A stretch of DNA of 47,265 nucleotides, from assembly GCA_027448765.1 (NCBI GenBank), contig DAIDMV010000004.1, forward strand, positions 1 to 47,265. The letters are read 5' to 3'. Positions 28,558 through 38,257 of the stretch are shown here, piece by piece. The DNA comes from a bacterium. Its GTDB lineage: Bacteria; Patescibacteriota; Saccharimonadia; Saccharimonadales; UBA4665. Under the pieces are notes generated by a model. That model ran no database searches, had not been told where the DNA came from, and saw only the letters and a program-made list of their open reading frames with translations. The first letter of the stretch is position 1, and every line of letters begins with the position of its first letter. The position numbers were made by a program, and so were the translations under genes.

Positions 28558-30591
28558 TTAATAAATTGGTGGCAAACTAGTCAATGAAGCATATTGCAGT
28601 TGATTGTTGTTTTCATTAAAAGCTGAGGTTCCACTAGAATTATTAGTCACTTGATCAAACCACATTAGTGGACTTAGGTTAAATGTTTCTGCTGGTGTAC
28701 CTGAATATCCAGGGTATGGTGATGTGATTAAACCACTGATAGTTCGATCTAAATGAACGGTCTGTTGAGCCATCATACTACCATTAACTGTTAGTGGTTG
28801 AGAACAACTTGAATAATTAGTTCCATCAGATGGATAACAATCATAGATACTACCACTACTACCTAGTGCTTGATACAGTCCATCAAGTTGAGTCACACTT
28901 GAATCAATGTAAATGTTACCATTAACTATTAAATTAAAACTTGGGATTTGAGCTGGGTTAGTTATTGAAGAAGTTTGAAAAACTATATTATGACTAATAG
29001 TAACATTACCATTAACATAATAAGTATAATGTTGCCCAGCTGATATGGAATAAGGTAAGTTGGGGTTAGAGGTAGTGACATAGGTATTACCACTACTAGA
29101 ACTTGGTGGATGAAAATAATTAGTTAAACAAGGCGCCGTACCAAAATAACCGTTACTACTAGTGTTAGCAAAAGTTAGTGGATTAGTTGATGAACTGTAT
29201 AGACCTTGGCCGCTAGGAAAATTACTAATCGTACCAGTCGCAATCGCAGCGTATTTTGAACCAGAACTTGTTGTATCGGCAGAATAAGCACTAATATTAG
29301 CTTCATTTCCGGTGCAACCTAATGATTGTAGAATTGAACCAGCCACAATGTCTCCGTTTTGAATTTGAAAATAAGGTTTATAGTCACAGGTGGCTGTATT
29401 GGAATAAACAGTGTTAGACGCTCCAAATTGTTGAACGGGAATAGTTGTGCTTCCAAGATGCCAGCCTGTTGAGTTTTTATACCAATAATAATTAGTTTGA
29501 TTATACCAATAGTTATAACTAGTTGTTGCAACATAATTATATCCTCCCGGTGGTGGATTTTGACTATGTAGTGTATATGGCGTAACAAAAGTAATAGGGT
29601 TATAGGGATAGCTCTGATAATAAGAACCGACTAATTGTCCTTGATAGTATTTGTTAACGGCAACCGAGTAGGTCGGACTATAAGCACCGTATGGTGGTAA
29701 AGACGGAAAGGTATAATTTAAAATACCATCCACCGGTCCAGCTCTACCATTACAGGAAGCTATAAAATTACCGTAACCACCTCCACTGGGTGGCGGGGGT
29801 GGTAAATTAGGTGGCGGTAAGGATTCAAAATTAACCGTAAAATTAATAGTCTGTGTACAAGGACCTACACAGGAACTAGGTTTATTATAAAAAGTATTAT
29901 ACGGATCAAAAGTAACCGAGACATTAACTGACGTTACATAACTTGGTACGCTTGAAGAATTAAAAGTCATCGAACCAGAACTAGCAAAATAAATACTATT
30001 CGGGATTATGTGAGTTGGACCATTGGTACCATAATTTAATGTAGTTTGTGGTAAACCACTTACCGAACCAGAACTAGCAGAAGCTCCTATAACATTAAAA
30101 ACAGTTGACGTATTAGGATTAAATCCTTGTTTGTGTGGAGCTAAAAGATAACTATACGGATTTAGATTTTGAGTATTAATTTCAGCTGAATTAGGGTAAG
30201 TAATTTTATTACTACCTGCAGCCGCATCAGTTGCAAAACAAAAAACAGTTCCGGTATTTAATTGAAAGGAATAACTTTGACCTCTTGGTAAATTAATCGA
30301 ACTATTATTTATATTGGTTGTTGACTGTCCAGAAGGTGATAGCCAAAAAGTATTAGCTTCGGTTGTCGGGGCACCATAATTACACTCGTTGGTTGCACCA
30401 GTATAGATCGAATCATAAGCTTGAAAAGAATTATTGATACCGCTAGGAAAATTATAAACCGCTGAACTACCACCAACTTGACTTTGAGCAGCTACTTGAT
30501 GTGGCAAAATACTGATTAAAAAAAATACTAGCAATAAGACTACATAAAAAAAATAAAAACTTGGTTTAAAAATTTTTTTTATTAATAACAT
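28558..30591 (-). CDS. Large secreted surface protein of unknown function
   Basis: This 677-residue protein has an N-terminal signal peptide (FYFFYVVLLLVFFLISILPHQVAAQ, cleavage likely near residue 35). The body is rich in Ser, Asn, Thr, Tyr and Gly, beta-rich, with a Pro-rich spacer LPPPNLPPPPPSGGGYGN near residues 258-275. The last 170 residues contain YYVNGNVTISHNI, FNLIVNGNIYIDSSV, QLDGLYQAL and LTVNGSMMAQQ. These repeated (V)NGN/S-hydrophobic turns suggest a beta-helix, as in polymer-forming or PilX-associated ectodomains. Several Cys are spaced as if paired. It is probably exposed at the cell surface and may aid adhesion to a host. No transpeptidase sorting signal is seen. Confidence 0.72.
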   Translation of the reverse strand: MLLIKKIFKPSFYFFYVVLLLVFFLISILPHQVAAQSQVGGSSAVYNFPSGINNSFQAYDSIYTGATNECNYGAPTTEANTFWLSPSGQSTTNINNSSINLPRGQSYSFQLNTGTVFCFATDAAAGSNKITYPNSAEINTQNLNPYSYLLAPHKQGFNPNTSTVFNVIGASASSGSVSGLPQTTLNYGTNGPTHIIPNSIYFASSGSMTFNSSSVPSYVTSVNVSVTFDPYNTFYNKPSSCVGPCTQTINFTVNFESLPPPNLPPPPPSGGGYGNFIASCNGRAGPVDGILNYTFPSLPPYGAYSPTYSVAVNKYYQGQLVGSYYQSYPYNPITFVTPYTLHSQNPPPGGYNYVATTSYNYWYNQTNYYWYKNSTGWHLGSTTIPVQQFGASNTVYSNTATCDYKPYFQIQNGDIVAGSILQSLGCTGNEANISAYSADTTSSGSKYAAIATGTISNFPSGQGLYSSSTNPLTFANTSSNGYFGTAPCLTNYFHPPSSSSGNTYVTTSNPNLPYSISAGQHYTYYVNGNVTISHNIVFQTSSITNPAQIPSFNLIVNGNIYIDSSVTQLDGLYQALGSSGSIYDCYPSDGTNYSSCSQPLTVNGSMMAQQTVHLDRTISGLITSPYPGYSGTPAETFNLSPLMWFDQVTNNSSGTSAFNENNNQLQYASLTSLPPIY

Positions 30592-30633
30592 CTGGCTATA
30601 ACTTTAACATAATCACTTACAAAAAATAAATAT

Positions 30634-32646
30634 TTAAGTTAAATAATTTATTAAACTCAAAAAAAAATTTTCATCAATAATCTTAGTTTCATAAGACCGA
30701 GCTAGTTCTATTTTATTATGACCTGGCTCATGACCAATCACCAAATATGAGGTTTGTTGGGTCACGTTAGACTGTAATCTACCACCAAGTAGTTTAATTT
30801 TTTCTTCAGCTTGCAAACGACTCATACTATTTAATGTACCAGTAATCACAAAATTTTTATTAATTAATTTATTATTTTTATGCTCAATTTTTGGTTTAAC
30901 ACCTGCTCTAATAAATTTATCAATTAATTTTAAATTATCTATGTCATAAAACCAGGCTAAAATCGATTCTCTAACAATATGGCCAATACCTTCGATTTGA
31001 TCTAAATCGTCAGCTTCGATTTTTTTTAAATTATCTAGAGATTTAAAATTTCTGGCCAAATCAAGAGCTAATTTAGTACCAACATGCCTAATACCCAAAC
31101 CGAAAATAAACTTATCTAAATCAGGGTTTTTTCGATTCTGAATGGCCAATATTAATTTTTGAGCGGAAACATTCGCAAATCGATCAAGTTTTAAAATATC
31201 TTCAACTTTTAAATAATAAATATCGGCTAAATCTGCTATTAAACCACTATCAACTAATAAATTAACATTTTTTTCACCTAATGTATTAATGTCTAAAGCC
31301 TGTTTAGAAGCGAAATGAATTAAATTCTTTTTTAAAATAATCTTATTGTCTAGATTAACTAATCGATAAACTGCTTCATTGTCTTTTCTAATAAACTGTA
31401 GGTCTGGATATTGTTGATGAAGAGCTTTTTCGATATTAAAAGGCTTGGAATCATCGGTTCTTAAATCTTTAAGAATTCTTTGAACTTGAGGAATAATATC
31501 GCCAGCCTTATAAATTATGGCCGTATCACCAATTCTTACGTCTTTTTTAATAATCTCATCAATATTATGCAGGGTAGCATGTTGAATAATTGATCCAGCC
31601 AAGAGGGTTGGTTCAAAAACAGCTACCGGATTAGCACTACCTGTTCGACCAATACTTAAAATAATATCTTTAATGACTGCTGTAGTTTCTTCAGCCGAAA
31701 ACTTATAAGCCACCACAGCTCTAGGAGCCTTACCAACTACACCTAGTTGCTGAAATATTTGACGATCATTAATCTTAATCACTAAACCATCAATATTAAA
31801 AGCTAGTTGATCTCTTAATTTTTCCAGTAAGGTTAAAATATTTTTTAAATTCTTAAAACCAATTACCACTTGGTGCTCTTGATTAATCGCAAAACCTAAT
31901 TGATCAAGATTGTGATAAATTTGATCAAAAGTTTGAAAAGGTTCGTGATCAGTTTTAAGCAAATCATAAGCTCGAAATCTTAAGTGTCGACTAGATGCAA
32001 CTTTAGGGTCTAACTGACGAATGCTACCTGCGGCTAGATTACGTGGATTAGCATACAAATTCAAACCTAATTGTTTTTGTTGTGAATTAATCTGTTCAAA
32101 ATCCACTTGATTAAGATAAATTTCACCCCTAATTTCAGTTCTACCAGCATTAAAAGGCTTAAGATTGATCTTAAGAGGAATTGATTCAATAGTTTTAACG
32201 TTACTGGTCACATCCTCACCGACGAAACCATCACCCCTAGTAACTGCTTGAACCAAAAAGCCATCTTCATAAATTAGGCTACAAGCTAGTCCATCCATCT
32301 TTAAATCAACAAAAAATTCTTCTTTTAAAAGTGGTTGATTTTTCTTTAATCTTTCAAACCAAGTTTTAATTTCTTCAAAACTAAAAACATCATTAATGCT
32401 TAGCATACGACTTTGATGCTCGATCTTAACGAATTCTTTTAACGGTTGTCCGGCTACTCTTTGCGTTGGACTATCGGGAGATAAAAGATCGGGGAATTGT
32501 TGTTCTAATTGGCTTAATTCGTGTTTTAAACTATCAGCCGCCGCTTCTGACATAATTGATTGATCTAAAACATGATAATGATATCTATAATCATTAATCT
32601 GTTTCTTTAATAACTCAACTCGTCGTTTAGCTTGCAGATGATTCAT
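30634..32646 (-). CDS. ligA: NAD-dependent DNA ligase, zinc finger lost
   Basis: This 670-residue protein has normal LigA domains: Ia with YHYHVLD, adenylation domain with the nucleophile Lys116 in FVDLKMDGLA, then RGDGFVGEDVT, an OB-fold with GRTGSANPVAVFEP and HATLHN. Helix-hairpin-helix repeats and a C-terminal BRCT domain (NKNFVITGTL, about 590-670) follow. The four cysteines of the zinc finger between OB and HhH are all absent: the segment PDLQFIRKDNEAVYRLVN replaces CPxC...RCxNxxC. It seals nicks using NAD+. The start overlaps the upstream membrane-protein gene by 20 bases. Confidence 0.93.
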   Translation of the reverse strand: MNHLQAKRRVELLKKQINDYRYHYHVLDQSIMSEAAADSLKHELSQLEQQFPDLLSPDSPTQRVAGQPLKEFVKIEHQSRMLSINDVFSFEEIKTWFERLKKNQPLLKEEFFVDLKMDGLACSLIYEDGFLVQAVTRGDGFVGEDVTSNVKTIESIPLKINLKPFNAGRTEIRGEIYLNQVDFEQINSQQKQLGLNLYANPRNLAAGSIRQLDPKVASSRHLRFRAYDLLKTDHEPFQTFDQIYHNLDQLGFAINQEHQVVIGFKNLKNILTLLEKLRDQLAFNIDGLVIKINDRQIFQQLGVVGKAPRAVVAYKFSAEETTAVIKDIILSIGRTGSANPVAVFEPTLLAGSIIQHATLHNIDEIIKKDVRIGDTAIIYKAGDIIPQVQRILKDLRTDDSKPFNIEKALHQQYPDLQFIRKDNEAVYRLVNLDNKIILKKNLIHFASKQALDINTLGEKNVNLLVDSGLIADLADIYYLKVEDILKLDRFANVSAQKLILAIQNRKNPDLDKFIFGLGIRHVGTKLALDLARNFKSLDNLKKIEADDLDQIEGIGHIVRESILAWFYDIDNLKLIDKFIRAGVKPKIEHKNNKLINKNFVITGTLNSMSRLQAEEKIKLLGGRLQSNVTQQTSYLVIGHEPGHNKIELARSYETKIIDENFFLSLINYLT

Positions 32647-33568
32647 TGATCAAGTTCCTATAAAGTACATCGATAAAAACAATTACAATTGGTAGGATGA
32701 AGGTTGTTAAAAGATAATAAACCCAAGGGGCAATAACACTGAGGCCAACAATTACACCAAGCATAATTAATAAAGCGACAATTAAAATTAAAATTAAAAA
32801 AATTAATAAATCAAGTGCCACGATAAAACGTCTATTTTTAACTATTTTATTAGCTTGCTTAATGGCTTGTCTTGGCATTAAATCTGGTTGATTAATAATG
32901 ATGACTAAACTAATTAAATGTGCTACCAACAAATAAATAGTTATAAATATACCCCCCAAGAAAACAGTAAACCAAAGTATTTTTTCAATAATAGTTTGAT
33001 CAATATGATAATGAATAACTTGAGAGTAAATATAAACCGTAATAATGGCTGGTATAAAATCTAAAAAAATAAAAAAAATAACTATAAAAATTGGAATTAA
33101 TCTATCAATTCCTTGATACATTGCTCGACGAACAGAAATTTGTTTTTGATTGGCAAAATTCTTCAACGACCATAGGATAATAGAAATCAAAAAAACTATT
33201 AAAAAAAAGTCAAATACTTGTGATGAACCAGATGATGACTGATTTAATAATAAATTTAAGGAAGAAAAAGTAGTTTTTAAAGCCTGATTAGATTGACCGG
33301 CAAAAACTTTTTTAAATTCTTGATTAGCACTACTAATATTAACTGCACTAGCTAAACCACGAACAAACAAAAGATTAAAAAATAAATACCAACCAAATAA
33401 AATACTCCAAAATTTTTTATGATCTAAAAAAACTCTAAAAGTCTGTTGAATCATTTGAATCAACACTCGGATTGATTTTTTATGAAAATCTTGATTATTG
33501 TGATTAGCTTTGATTTTAGATTTTGATGTCAATTTTGAAGAATTTGCACTAAGTTTTTTTTTAGCCAT
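32627..33568 (-). CDS. Multi-pass membrane protein of unknown function
   Basis: This 313-residue protein has a Lys/Ser-rich N-terminal tail of about 30 residues, then about six membrane spans (near 50-72, 115-140, 150-178, 190-225, 248-275, 278-303). The middle shows the arrangement FANQKQISVRRAMYQGIDRLIPIFIV and MPRQAIKQANKIVKNRRFIVALDLLI, a duplicated amphipathic helix before a membrane pair as in several glycerophosphodiesterase-type or YciC-like membrane domains. No catalytic motif is visible. It overlaps ligA by 20 bases and follows htpX by three bases; the group lemA-htpX-this gene-ligA looks like one unit. Confidence 0.7.
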   Translation of the reverse strand: MAKKKLSANSSKLTSKSKIKANHNNQDFHKKSIRVLIQMIQQTFRVFLDHKKFWSILFGWYLFFNLLFVRGLASAVNISSANQEFKKVFAGQSNQALKTTFSSLNLLLNQSSSGSSQVFDFFLIVFLISIILWSLKNFANQKQISVRRAMYQGIDRLIPIFIVIFFIFLDFIPAIITVYIYSQVIHYHIDQTIIEKILWFTVFLGGIFITIYLLVAHLISLVIIINQPDLMPRQAIKQANKIVKNRRFIVALDLLIFLILILIVALLIMLGVIVGLSVIAPWVYYLLTTFILPIVIVFIDVLYRNLINESSAS

Positions 33569-33571
33569 GAA

Positions 33572-34483
33572 TTAAACAGTCATTTCCATTTCTTTCAATT
33601 TCTTGATCCGATCTTTAATAGGTGGATGAGTTGAAAATAAACTAGTAATTTTATGTCCTTTTAATGGATTAGCAAAGAAAAAATGAGCTGTTGCGGTGTT
33701 AACATTATTAAGACCACTGCCTGTTTGATCGATTTTTTGCAAAGCACTGATTAAACCTTCTGGATATTTAGTCATCAAAGCACCCGATGCATCAGCTAAA
33801 TATTCTCTTCGCCTAGAAATAGCTAGCTGAATCAAACTAGCGATAATTGGGGCTAAAATAGCGGCTATGATTCCTAAAAATATAAAGGTTGTTTGACCCT
33901 CACCCTCCATACTACCACCACCTCGACGACCACCATAACCACCCATACCACCAAAAAAGGCTAAATTAATCATAAAATCGGCCAACAAAGAAATAATTGA
34001 AGTTAAAGCAAAAGCAATCATGTTAACCCTCATATCATAATTTTTAATATGACTAATTTCATGAGATAAAACCGCTTCAAGTTCTTGGTCATTCATAATG
34101 TCTAACAATCCACTAGTAACACAAACAGATGATTTATTGGGATTACGACCAGTGGCAAAAGCATTAGGTGCTGGATCATTCATAACATAAATTTTTGGAG
34201 TTGGTAAACCATCTTCAATTGATAAATTTTCCACAATCCGATACAATCGTGGATTTTGTTCTCTGGATACAGCCTGGGCTTTATTGAGAGCTAAAGACAT
34301 ACGTGAACCAGCAAAAAACATAATAGCGGCATAAATTAAAGAACCAATCATAGCACCGATAAAAATACCGGTGCCACCATTAAAAAATTTTACTAAAATA
34401 AAAACAATGACGGCAATAAATAAAAAGAAGCCGATTAATATATATAATGTTCGTCTTTTATTGGCCGCAATCTGAGAATACAT
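33572..34483 (-). CDS. htpX: Membrane metalloprotease HtpX
   Basis: This 303-residue M48 protease has two N-terminal membrane helices (12-34 and 38-58), the conserved block NAFATGRNP, the zinc motif HEISH (141-145), two further hydrophobic segments and a third ligand region REYLADASGAL, where Glu binds zinc. A Gly-rich loop (GGMGGYGGRRGGGS) lies before the third segment. It degrades misfolded membrane proteins. The lemA-htpX order is a common pair in bacteria; 11 bases separate them. Confidence 0.95.
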   Translation of the reverse strand: MYSQIAANKRRTLYILIGFFLFIAVIVFILVKFFNGGTGIFIGAMIGSLIYAAIMFFAGSRMSLALNKAQAVSREQNPRLYRIVENLSIEDGLPTPKIYVMNDPAPNAFATGRNPNKSSVCVTSGLLDIMNDQELEAVLSHEISHIKNYDMRVNMIAFALTSIISLLADFMINLAFFGGMGGYGGRRGGGSMEGEGQTTFIFLGIIAAILAPIIASLIQLAISRRREYLADASGALMTKYPEGLISALQKIDQTGSGLNNVNTATAHFFFANPLKGHKITSLFSTHPPIKDRIKKLKEMEMTV

Positions 34484-34494
34484 TTTAAAAAACC

Positions 34495-35082
34495 TTAACT
34501 AGGATTAACATTATTAAAATCAACCTTGACTGGCTCTTGAGCACTAGCCATAGCTGTATCATCTAATTCAAAATATTCTTTATCTTTGATAAAACCAAGT
34601 CTAGTGGCAAATATACGAGCTGGAAAAGTTTTTCGTCTAGTATTAAAAGCCATGACTATGTTGTTATAAAACCTTCTTGAGGCTTGAATTTTATCTTCAG
34701 TATCAGTTAATTCGGTTTGTAATTCGATAAAATTTTGACTAGCTTTTAAATCAGGGTAATTTTCAGCTACAGCAAATAAACTTTTCATAGTTTGCTGAAA
34801 TTGATTTTCGGCTTGACCAGTTTGAGCTGGACTTTGAGGCTGAATTGTTCGAGCTCGGGCATTAGTAACATCTTCAAAAACAGTTTTTTCATGAGAGGCA
34901 TAACCTTTAACTGTGTTAACTAAATTAGGAATTAAATCTGCCCGTCGCTTTAGTTGAACAGTAATATCACTCCAAGCTTCGTCTGACTCCTGGTTTAATT
35001 TAACTAAACCATTATAAATACTAATAGCTATTACAGCTAAAATCACTAATACAACCACTATAATTACTAGTAAAAAAGTCAT
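34495..35082 (-). CDS. lemA: LemA family membrane protein
   Basis: This 195-residue protein has one N-terminal membrane helix followed by YNGLVKLNQESDEAWSDI and LKRRADLIPNLVNTVKGYA, the LemA family block. Its coiled helical domain ends with AFNTRRKTFPARIFATRLGF (RxxFP motif). The function of LemA is not settled; the pairing with HtpX suggests a role in membrane quality control. It is probably first in the operon; a TGC-TATAAT extended -10 lies upstream, with a GAGGG ribosome site. Confidence 0.95.
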   Translation of the reverse strand: MTFLLVIIVVVLVILAVIAISIYNGLVKLNQESDEAWSDITVQLKRRADLIPNLVNTVKGYASHEKTVFEDVTNARARTIQPQSPAQTGQAENQFQQTMKSLFAVAENYPDLKASQNFIELQTELTDTEDKIQASRRFYNNIVMAFNTRRKTFPARIFATRLGFIKDKEYFELDDTAMASAQEPVKVDFNNVNPS

Positions 35083-35115
35083 TTATGCCCTCTAATTCTA
35101 TATTAATTTAGCTCA

Positions 35116-35124
35116 ATTATAGCA
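35116..35124 (-). promoter_or_regulatory. Extended -10 promoter of lemA
   Basis: TGCTATAAT on the minus strand, followed after about 30 bases by lemA. The leader contains GAGGG near 35089-35094 as ribosome site. No -35 box is clear, as is common for extended -10 promoters. Confidence 0.6.
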
Positions 35125-35219
35125 CAATTTTATTTAGTAAATTTTAAGCTTAATTTTCTTAAGTCAATTTTAAGCTAGTTTAATAACAATTAAGACTAGT
35201 GAAATTTTATAATTAATCA

Positions 35220-35225
35220 TATAAT
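35220..35225 (+). promoter_or_regulatory. -10 box of the D,D-carboxypeptidase gene, leaderless type
   Basis: TATAAT followed by TAGCCC and ATG at 35232. Confidence 0.6.
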
Positions 35226-35231
35226 TAGCCC

Positions 35232-36470
35232 ATGACTAATGAGACAAAACCTAGAAAAGCACACAAAAAACATCTTTTTCTAAAAATTTTTATTGTTTTA
35301 ATTGTCGTTATTTACGTCGCTGTCAATATGTCCATTAATTTAAGTTATGCTATTCAACCAACTAGAAATCTAAATCACAACCTAAATTTATCTTTTAAAC
35401 CCAAAAATCAACCAACCTGGATCAACAACATTGAAAGCGCCATGGCTATTAACGGTCAACAAATATTAACTTATGGACAACAAAAAGAATTACCAACTGC
35501 TTCAACCGCCAAACTGATAACTGCACTAGTAGTTTTAAAGGCTAAACCAATTTCACCTGGGCACACCGGGCCAATCATAACAATGACACCTGCTGACGTT
35601 AGTATTTATAACAATTACGTCAAGAAGAATGGTTCAGTTATGCCAATTGTTAATAGTGAAAATCTAAACGAATATCAGATATTAGAAGGTATGCTATTGC
35701 CCTCAGCCGATAATTTAGCCGATGTTTTAGCTACTTGGGCCTACGGTTCCTTATCCAATTATGCTAACGTAGCTAATCAATATCTTAAACAGCATGGCAT
35801 TAACCACACTCATATTGGTACGGATGCTAGTGGTTATAGTTCGTCAACTGTATCTACTGCTAAAGATTTAGTTAAAATCGGTGAACTTGTCATGAAAAAT
35901 CCAGTTCTAGCTCAAATCGTTGGCCAAAAACAAGCTTATGACATTCCGGTTGTTGGCACTATTAACAATCTTAACTATCTACTTGGAGCAGATGGTATAA
36001 ACGGTATTAAAACTGGTAGCACTAACCTAGCAGGAGGAGTTTTTGTTGGATCGGCTAGTTATCAATTACCGAATAACAGATCAGTTCCATTGATTACGGC
36101 TATCATGGGAACACCTGATTTAAATGATGCTTTAATTGATTCATCAATTTTAATTCAAAACGATGAAAAAGATTTCTCTAATCAACAAGTTATTCAAAAC
36201 AATCAAGCCGTTGGCAACCTTAACCTGCCTTGGGGTGGCACCGATCAAATCTTAACTACTAAGTCTATTAACGAAGTTACTTGGTATTATCCCAACACGC
36301 AATATCGACTAAAAATTAAATCATTAAAAGTTAATCAGAAACATCTAACCAATATTGGTCAATTAACCACGATAGCTAACTCTATGAACTCTTCTGTCAA
36401 CATTCCAGTTAAATTAGCTCAACCAATTCATGAACCATTATGGTGGACAATCTTTCATTTTAATATTTAA
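35232..36470 (+). CDS. dacA: D-alanyl-D-alanine carboxypeptidase (PBP5 type)
   Basis: This 412-residue penicillin-binding protein of the S11 type trims the terminal D-Ala from peptidoglycan. It has an N-terminal anchor helix (about 15-40), the active-site Ser91-x-x-Lys94 in TASTAKLIT, the second motif PSADN (157-161), where SADN replaces the common SxN, and KTG in NGIKTGSTNLAGG. The C-terminal domain is beta-rich. There is no C-terminal amphipathic anchor as in E. coli PBP5. It is transcribed alone with a leaderless promoter; two tRNA genes follow on the other strand. Confidence 0.92.
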   Translation: MTNETKPRKAHKKHLFLKIFIVLIVVIYVAVNMSINLSYAIQPTRNLNHNLNLSFKPKNQPTWINNIESAMAINGQQILTYGQQKELPTASTAKLITALVVLKAKPISPGHTGPIITMTPADVSIYNNYVKKNGSVMPIVNSENLNEYQILEGMLLPSADNLADVLATWAYGSLSNYANVANQYLKQHGINHTHIGTDASGYSSSTVSTAKDLVKIGELVMKNPVLAQIVGQKQAYDIPVVGTINNLNYLLGADGINGIKTGSTNLAGGVFVGSASYQLPNNRSVPLITAIMGTPDLNDALIDSSILIQNDEKDFSNQQVIQNNQAVGNLNLPWGGTDQILTTKSINEVTWYYPNTQYRLKIKSLKVNQKHLTNIGQLTTIANSMNSSVNIPVKLAQPIHEPLWWTIFHFNI

Positions 36471-36524
36471 AGAGTTCGAAAAAACTTATCTAAACCTAGC
36501 TCTCAAAAGTAATATTCAAAATTA

Positions 36525-36612
36525 TGGTGGGCGAGGAGGGACTTGAACCCTCAAGGTTATTAAGACCAATGGATTTTAAGTCCATCGCGTATACCAATTC
36601 CGCCACTCGCCC
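36525..36612 (-). tRNA. tRNA-Leu (anticodon UAA)
   Basis: Acceptor GGGCGAG pairs with CTCGCCC, followed by A and an encoded CCA. The anticodon stem-loop ATGGA-CTTAAAA-TCCAT has anticodon TAA, and a long variable arm (TGGTCTTAATAACC) marks a class II tRNA. The T arm is GAGGG-TTCAAGT-CCCTC. A TATGAT box (36638-36633) is about 20 bases upstream. Confidence 0.97.
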
Positions 36613-36656
36613 GAGTGGTTAAAATTTATTTTATCATAAAAGCTTAAAGAACTAAA

Positions 36657-36730
36657 TGGAGGCGCCTACCGGAATTGAACCGGTGTAAAAGGTTTTGCAG
36701 ACCTCTGCGTAACCACTCCGCCAAGGCGCC
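36657..36730 (-). tRNA. tRNA-Cys (anticodon GCA)
   Basis: Acceptor GGCGCCT pairs with AGGCGCC, followed by T and an encoded CCA. The anticodon loop CTGCAAA has anticodon GCA. The T arm is ACCGG-TTCAATT-CCGGT. It is upstream of tRNA-Leu with 44 bases between. A TATGAT box (36752-36747) lies 16 bases upstream of the 5' end with TTAACT 18 bases further. Nothing else is seen in 36731-36820 beyond AT-rich sequence. Confidence 0.97.
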
Positions 36731-36820
36731 ATCAAAACTACTTTATATCATAACAAAAAAAATACTAAAGAGTTAAGAGATAAATAAAAAAAACTAATTT
36801 TATAGTCAAATTTATAAACT

Positions 36821-38257
36821 TTAGTCAAATAATGGCTGAAAACCGACTATGAATCGACTAATCAAATTAAAAATAAAGCCTAAAATATCTTGATTAGCAG
36901 TATTTTGTGTCGTTACAACCAAAGTATTTGAAATTTTCTCAAACTGAATAGAATTATTAAATAGCACTAGTAAGTAACGTAAGTTTTCAATTAAAAAATT
37001 AAAACCATACTGGGCTACAAAATCAATCAAATATTGACGAGGTTGATTATAACCGAGCTGAATTAATAATTGAAAAATTTGCTTGACCAGATCAGTTTGT
37101 AGCCCTTGCTGTTGATCCCAACTAGTCACAATATTTTCCATCAACCCTAAACTATTCTTAATATAATCTAAATCATTAGGTTCTGCTCGATTCTCTTCTA
37201 ATAATTTAACTAATCCCACAAAAGACTCTTCCAGAGTACGCTGATTAGTCTGTTGTTCAATTTCGGATAGATATAACGGTTCAACTAGATCTAGATTTGA
37301 TTGGATTAAACTTTCCGCGGAAGGATAAACTATCTCAACTAAATCAATCTCTTCTTGGTCAACGTCAAAAGCTTCAATTAAGCCAATCGTTAAATTAATT
37401 TCTTGATCTGAAATTATTGTTTCTTCAAATAATGGTTTAACATCAATTGATGGCTTAAGCTCTATTTGATTTAGCTCTAAGTCTAACTGATTATCTTCCG
37501 CTAAATCAAAGGACATTTCTCTAATTTCTTCTTGAATTAATTCTTCTGAGACTAATAAATCTTCATCGACCAATTCTGCTTCAAAGGCCTGATCAACTGA
37601 CATTGAATCCTTTTGATCTTGATTAATCTCAACTAACGGAATAGCTTGTTCAACTTGATCAGGCAACTCTATTATACTGGCTTGATCTTCAAACAACGAC
37701 AAATCATCACTTGTATGGTCAACAACAATCTCTACTTCTTTAAACTCAACGACTTGATTAAAATTATCATGAAAAATAAGTTCATTTTTAGTTGATATAT
37801 CAGGTAGTTTATCATGATTTAAACCTACTGGAGGTTGATTATTGGTTATGATCTTTGGTGGTTGATAATCAACTTGATCAGGACTTGCAATCTGATCGAT
37901 AACTGGAGTTTCTAATATAACATTAGACTTTTTATCATCTATCTTAAGATCACTTTGATTTTTTAATTGAAGGTCTTGTTCCTGATGTTCATTAGATTTA
38001 GGACTATCTTTTTCGTTAGCTAGACTATTTATATCGTCTTGCTTTTTTTTTACTCCGCGGTATGAGAATTCTAAAATTTTTTGAACCGCTTCGAGACCGC
38101 CGTTTTGAGCAGCTATTTTACCTAAAAATGAACATTTATTAATAGCATCTTCGAGACCGTTGGCTACATAAATTTGACCGTCATTAGCTTCATAACTATA
38201 TTGGGAAGAATTATTTTCATCAACCGGATTAAGCTCTGGCACTTTGATTACCAACAA
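36821..38257 (-). CDS. Large acidic hypothetical protein
   Basis: I do not recognise this 478-residue protein. Residues 1-70 look folded (NGLEDAINKCSFLGKIAAQNG). Residues 70 to about 330 are a strongly acidic, low-complexity linker with many Asp, Glu, Gln and Ile-Glu-Leu-like units. The last 130 residues (TSWDQQQGLQ to GFQPLFD) are helical. It has no signal or membrane helix. The start is uncertain: TTG at 38257 overlaps the preceding gene by 29 bases; GTG at 38242 is an alternative. Co-transcription with the small gene upstream suggests a joint function. Confidence 0.55.
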   Translation of the reverse strand: MLVIKVPELNPVDENNSSQYSYEANDGQIYVANGLEDAINKCSFLGKIAAQNGGLEAVQKILEFSYRGVKKKQDDINSLANEKDSPKSNEHQEQDLQLKNQSDLKIDDKKSNVILETPVIDQIASPDQVDYQPPKIITNNQPPVGLNHDKLPDISTKNELIFHDNFNQVVEFKEVEIVVDHTSDDLSLFEDQASIIELPDQVEQAIPLVEINQDQKDSMSVDQAFEAELVDEDLLVSEELIQEEIREMSFDLAEDNQLDLELNQIELKPSIDVKPLFEETIISDQEINLTIGLIEAFDVDQEEIDLVEIVYPSAESLIQSNLDLVEPLYLSEIEQQTNQRTLEESFVGLVKLLEENRAEPNDLDYIKNSLGLMENIVTSWDQQQGLQTDLVKQIFQLLIQLGYNQPRQYLIDFVAQYGFNFLIENLRYLLVLFNNSIQFEKISNTLVVTTQNTANQDILGFIFNLISRFIVGFQPLFD

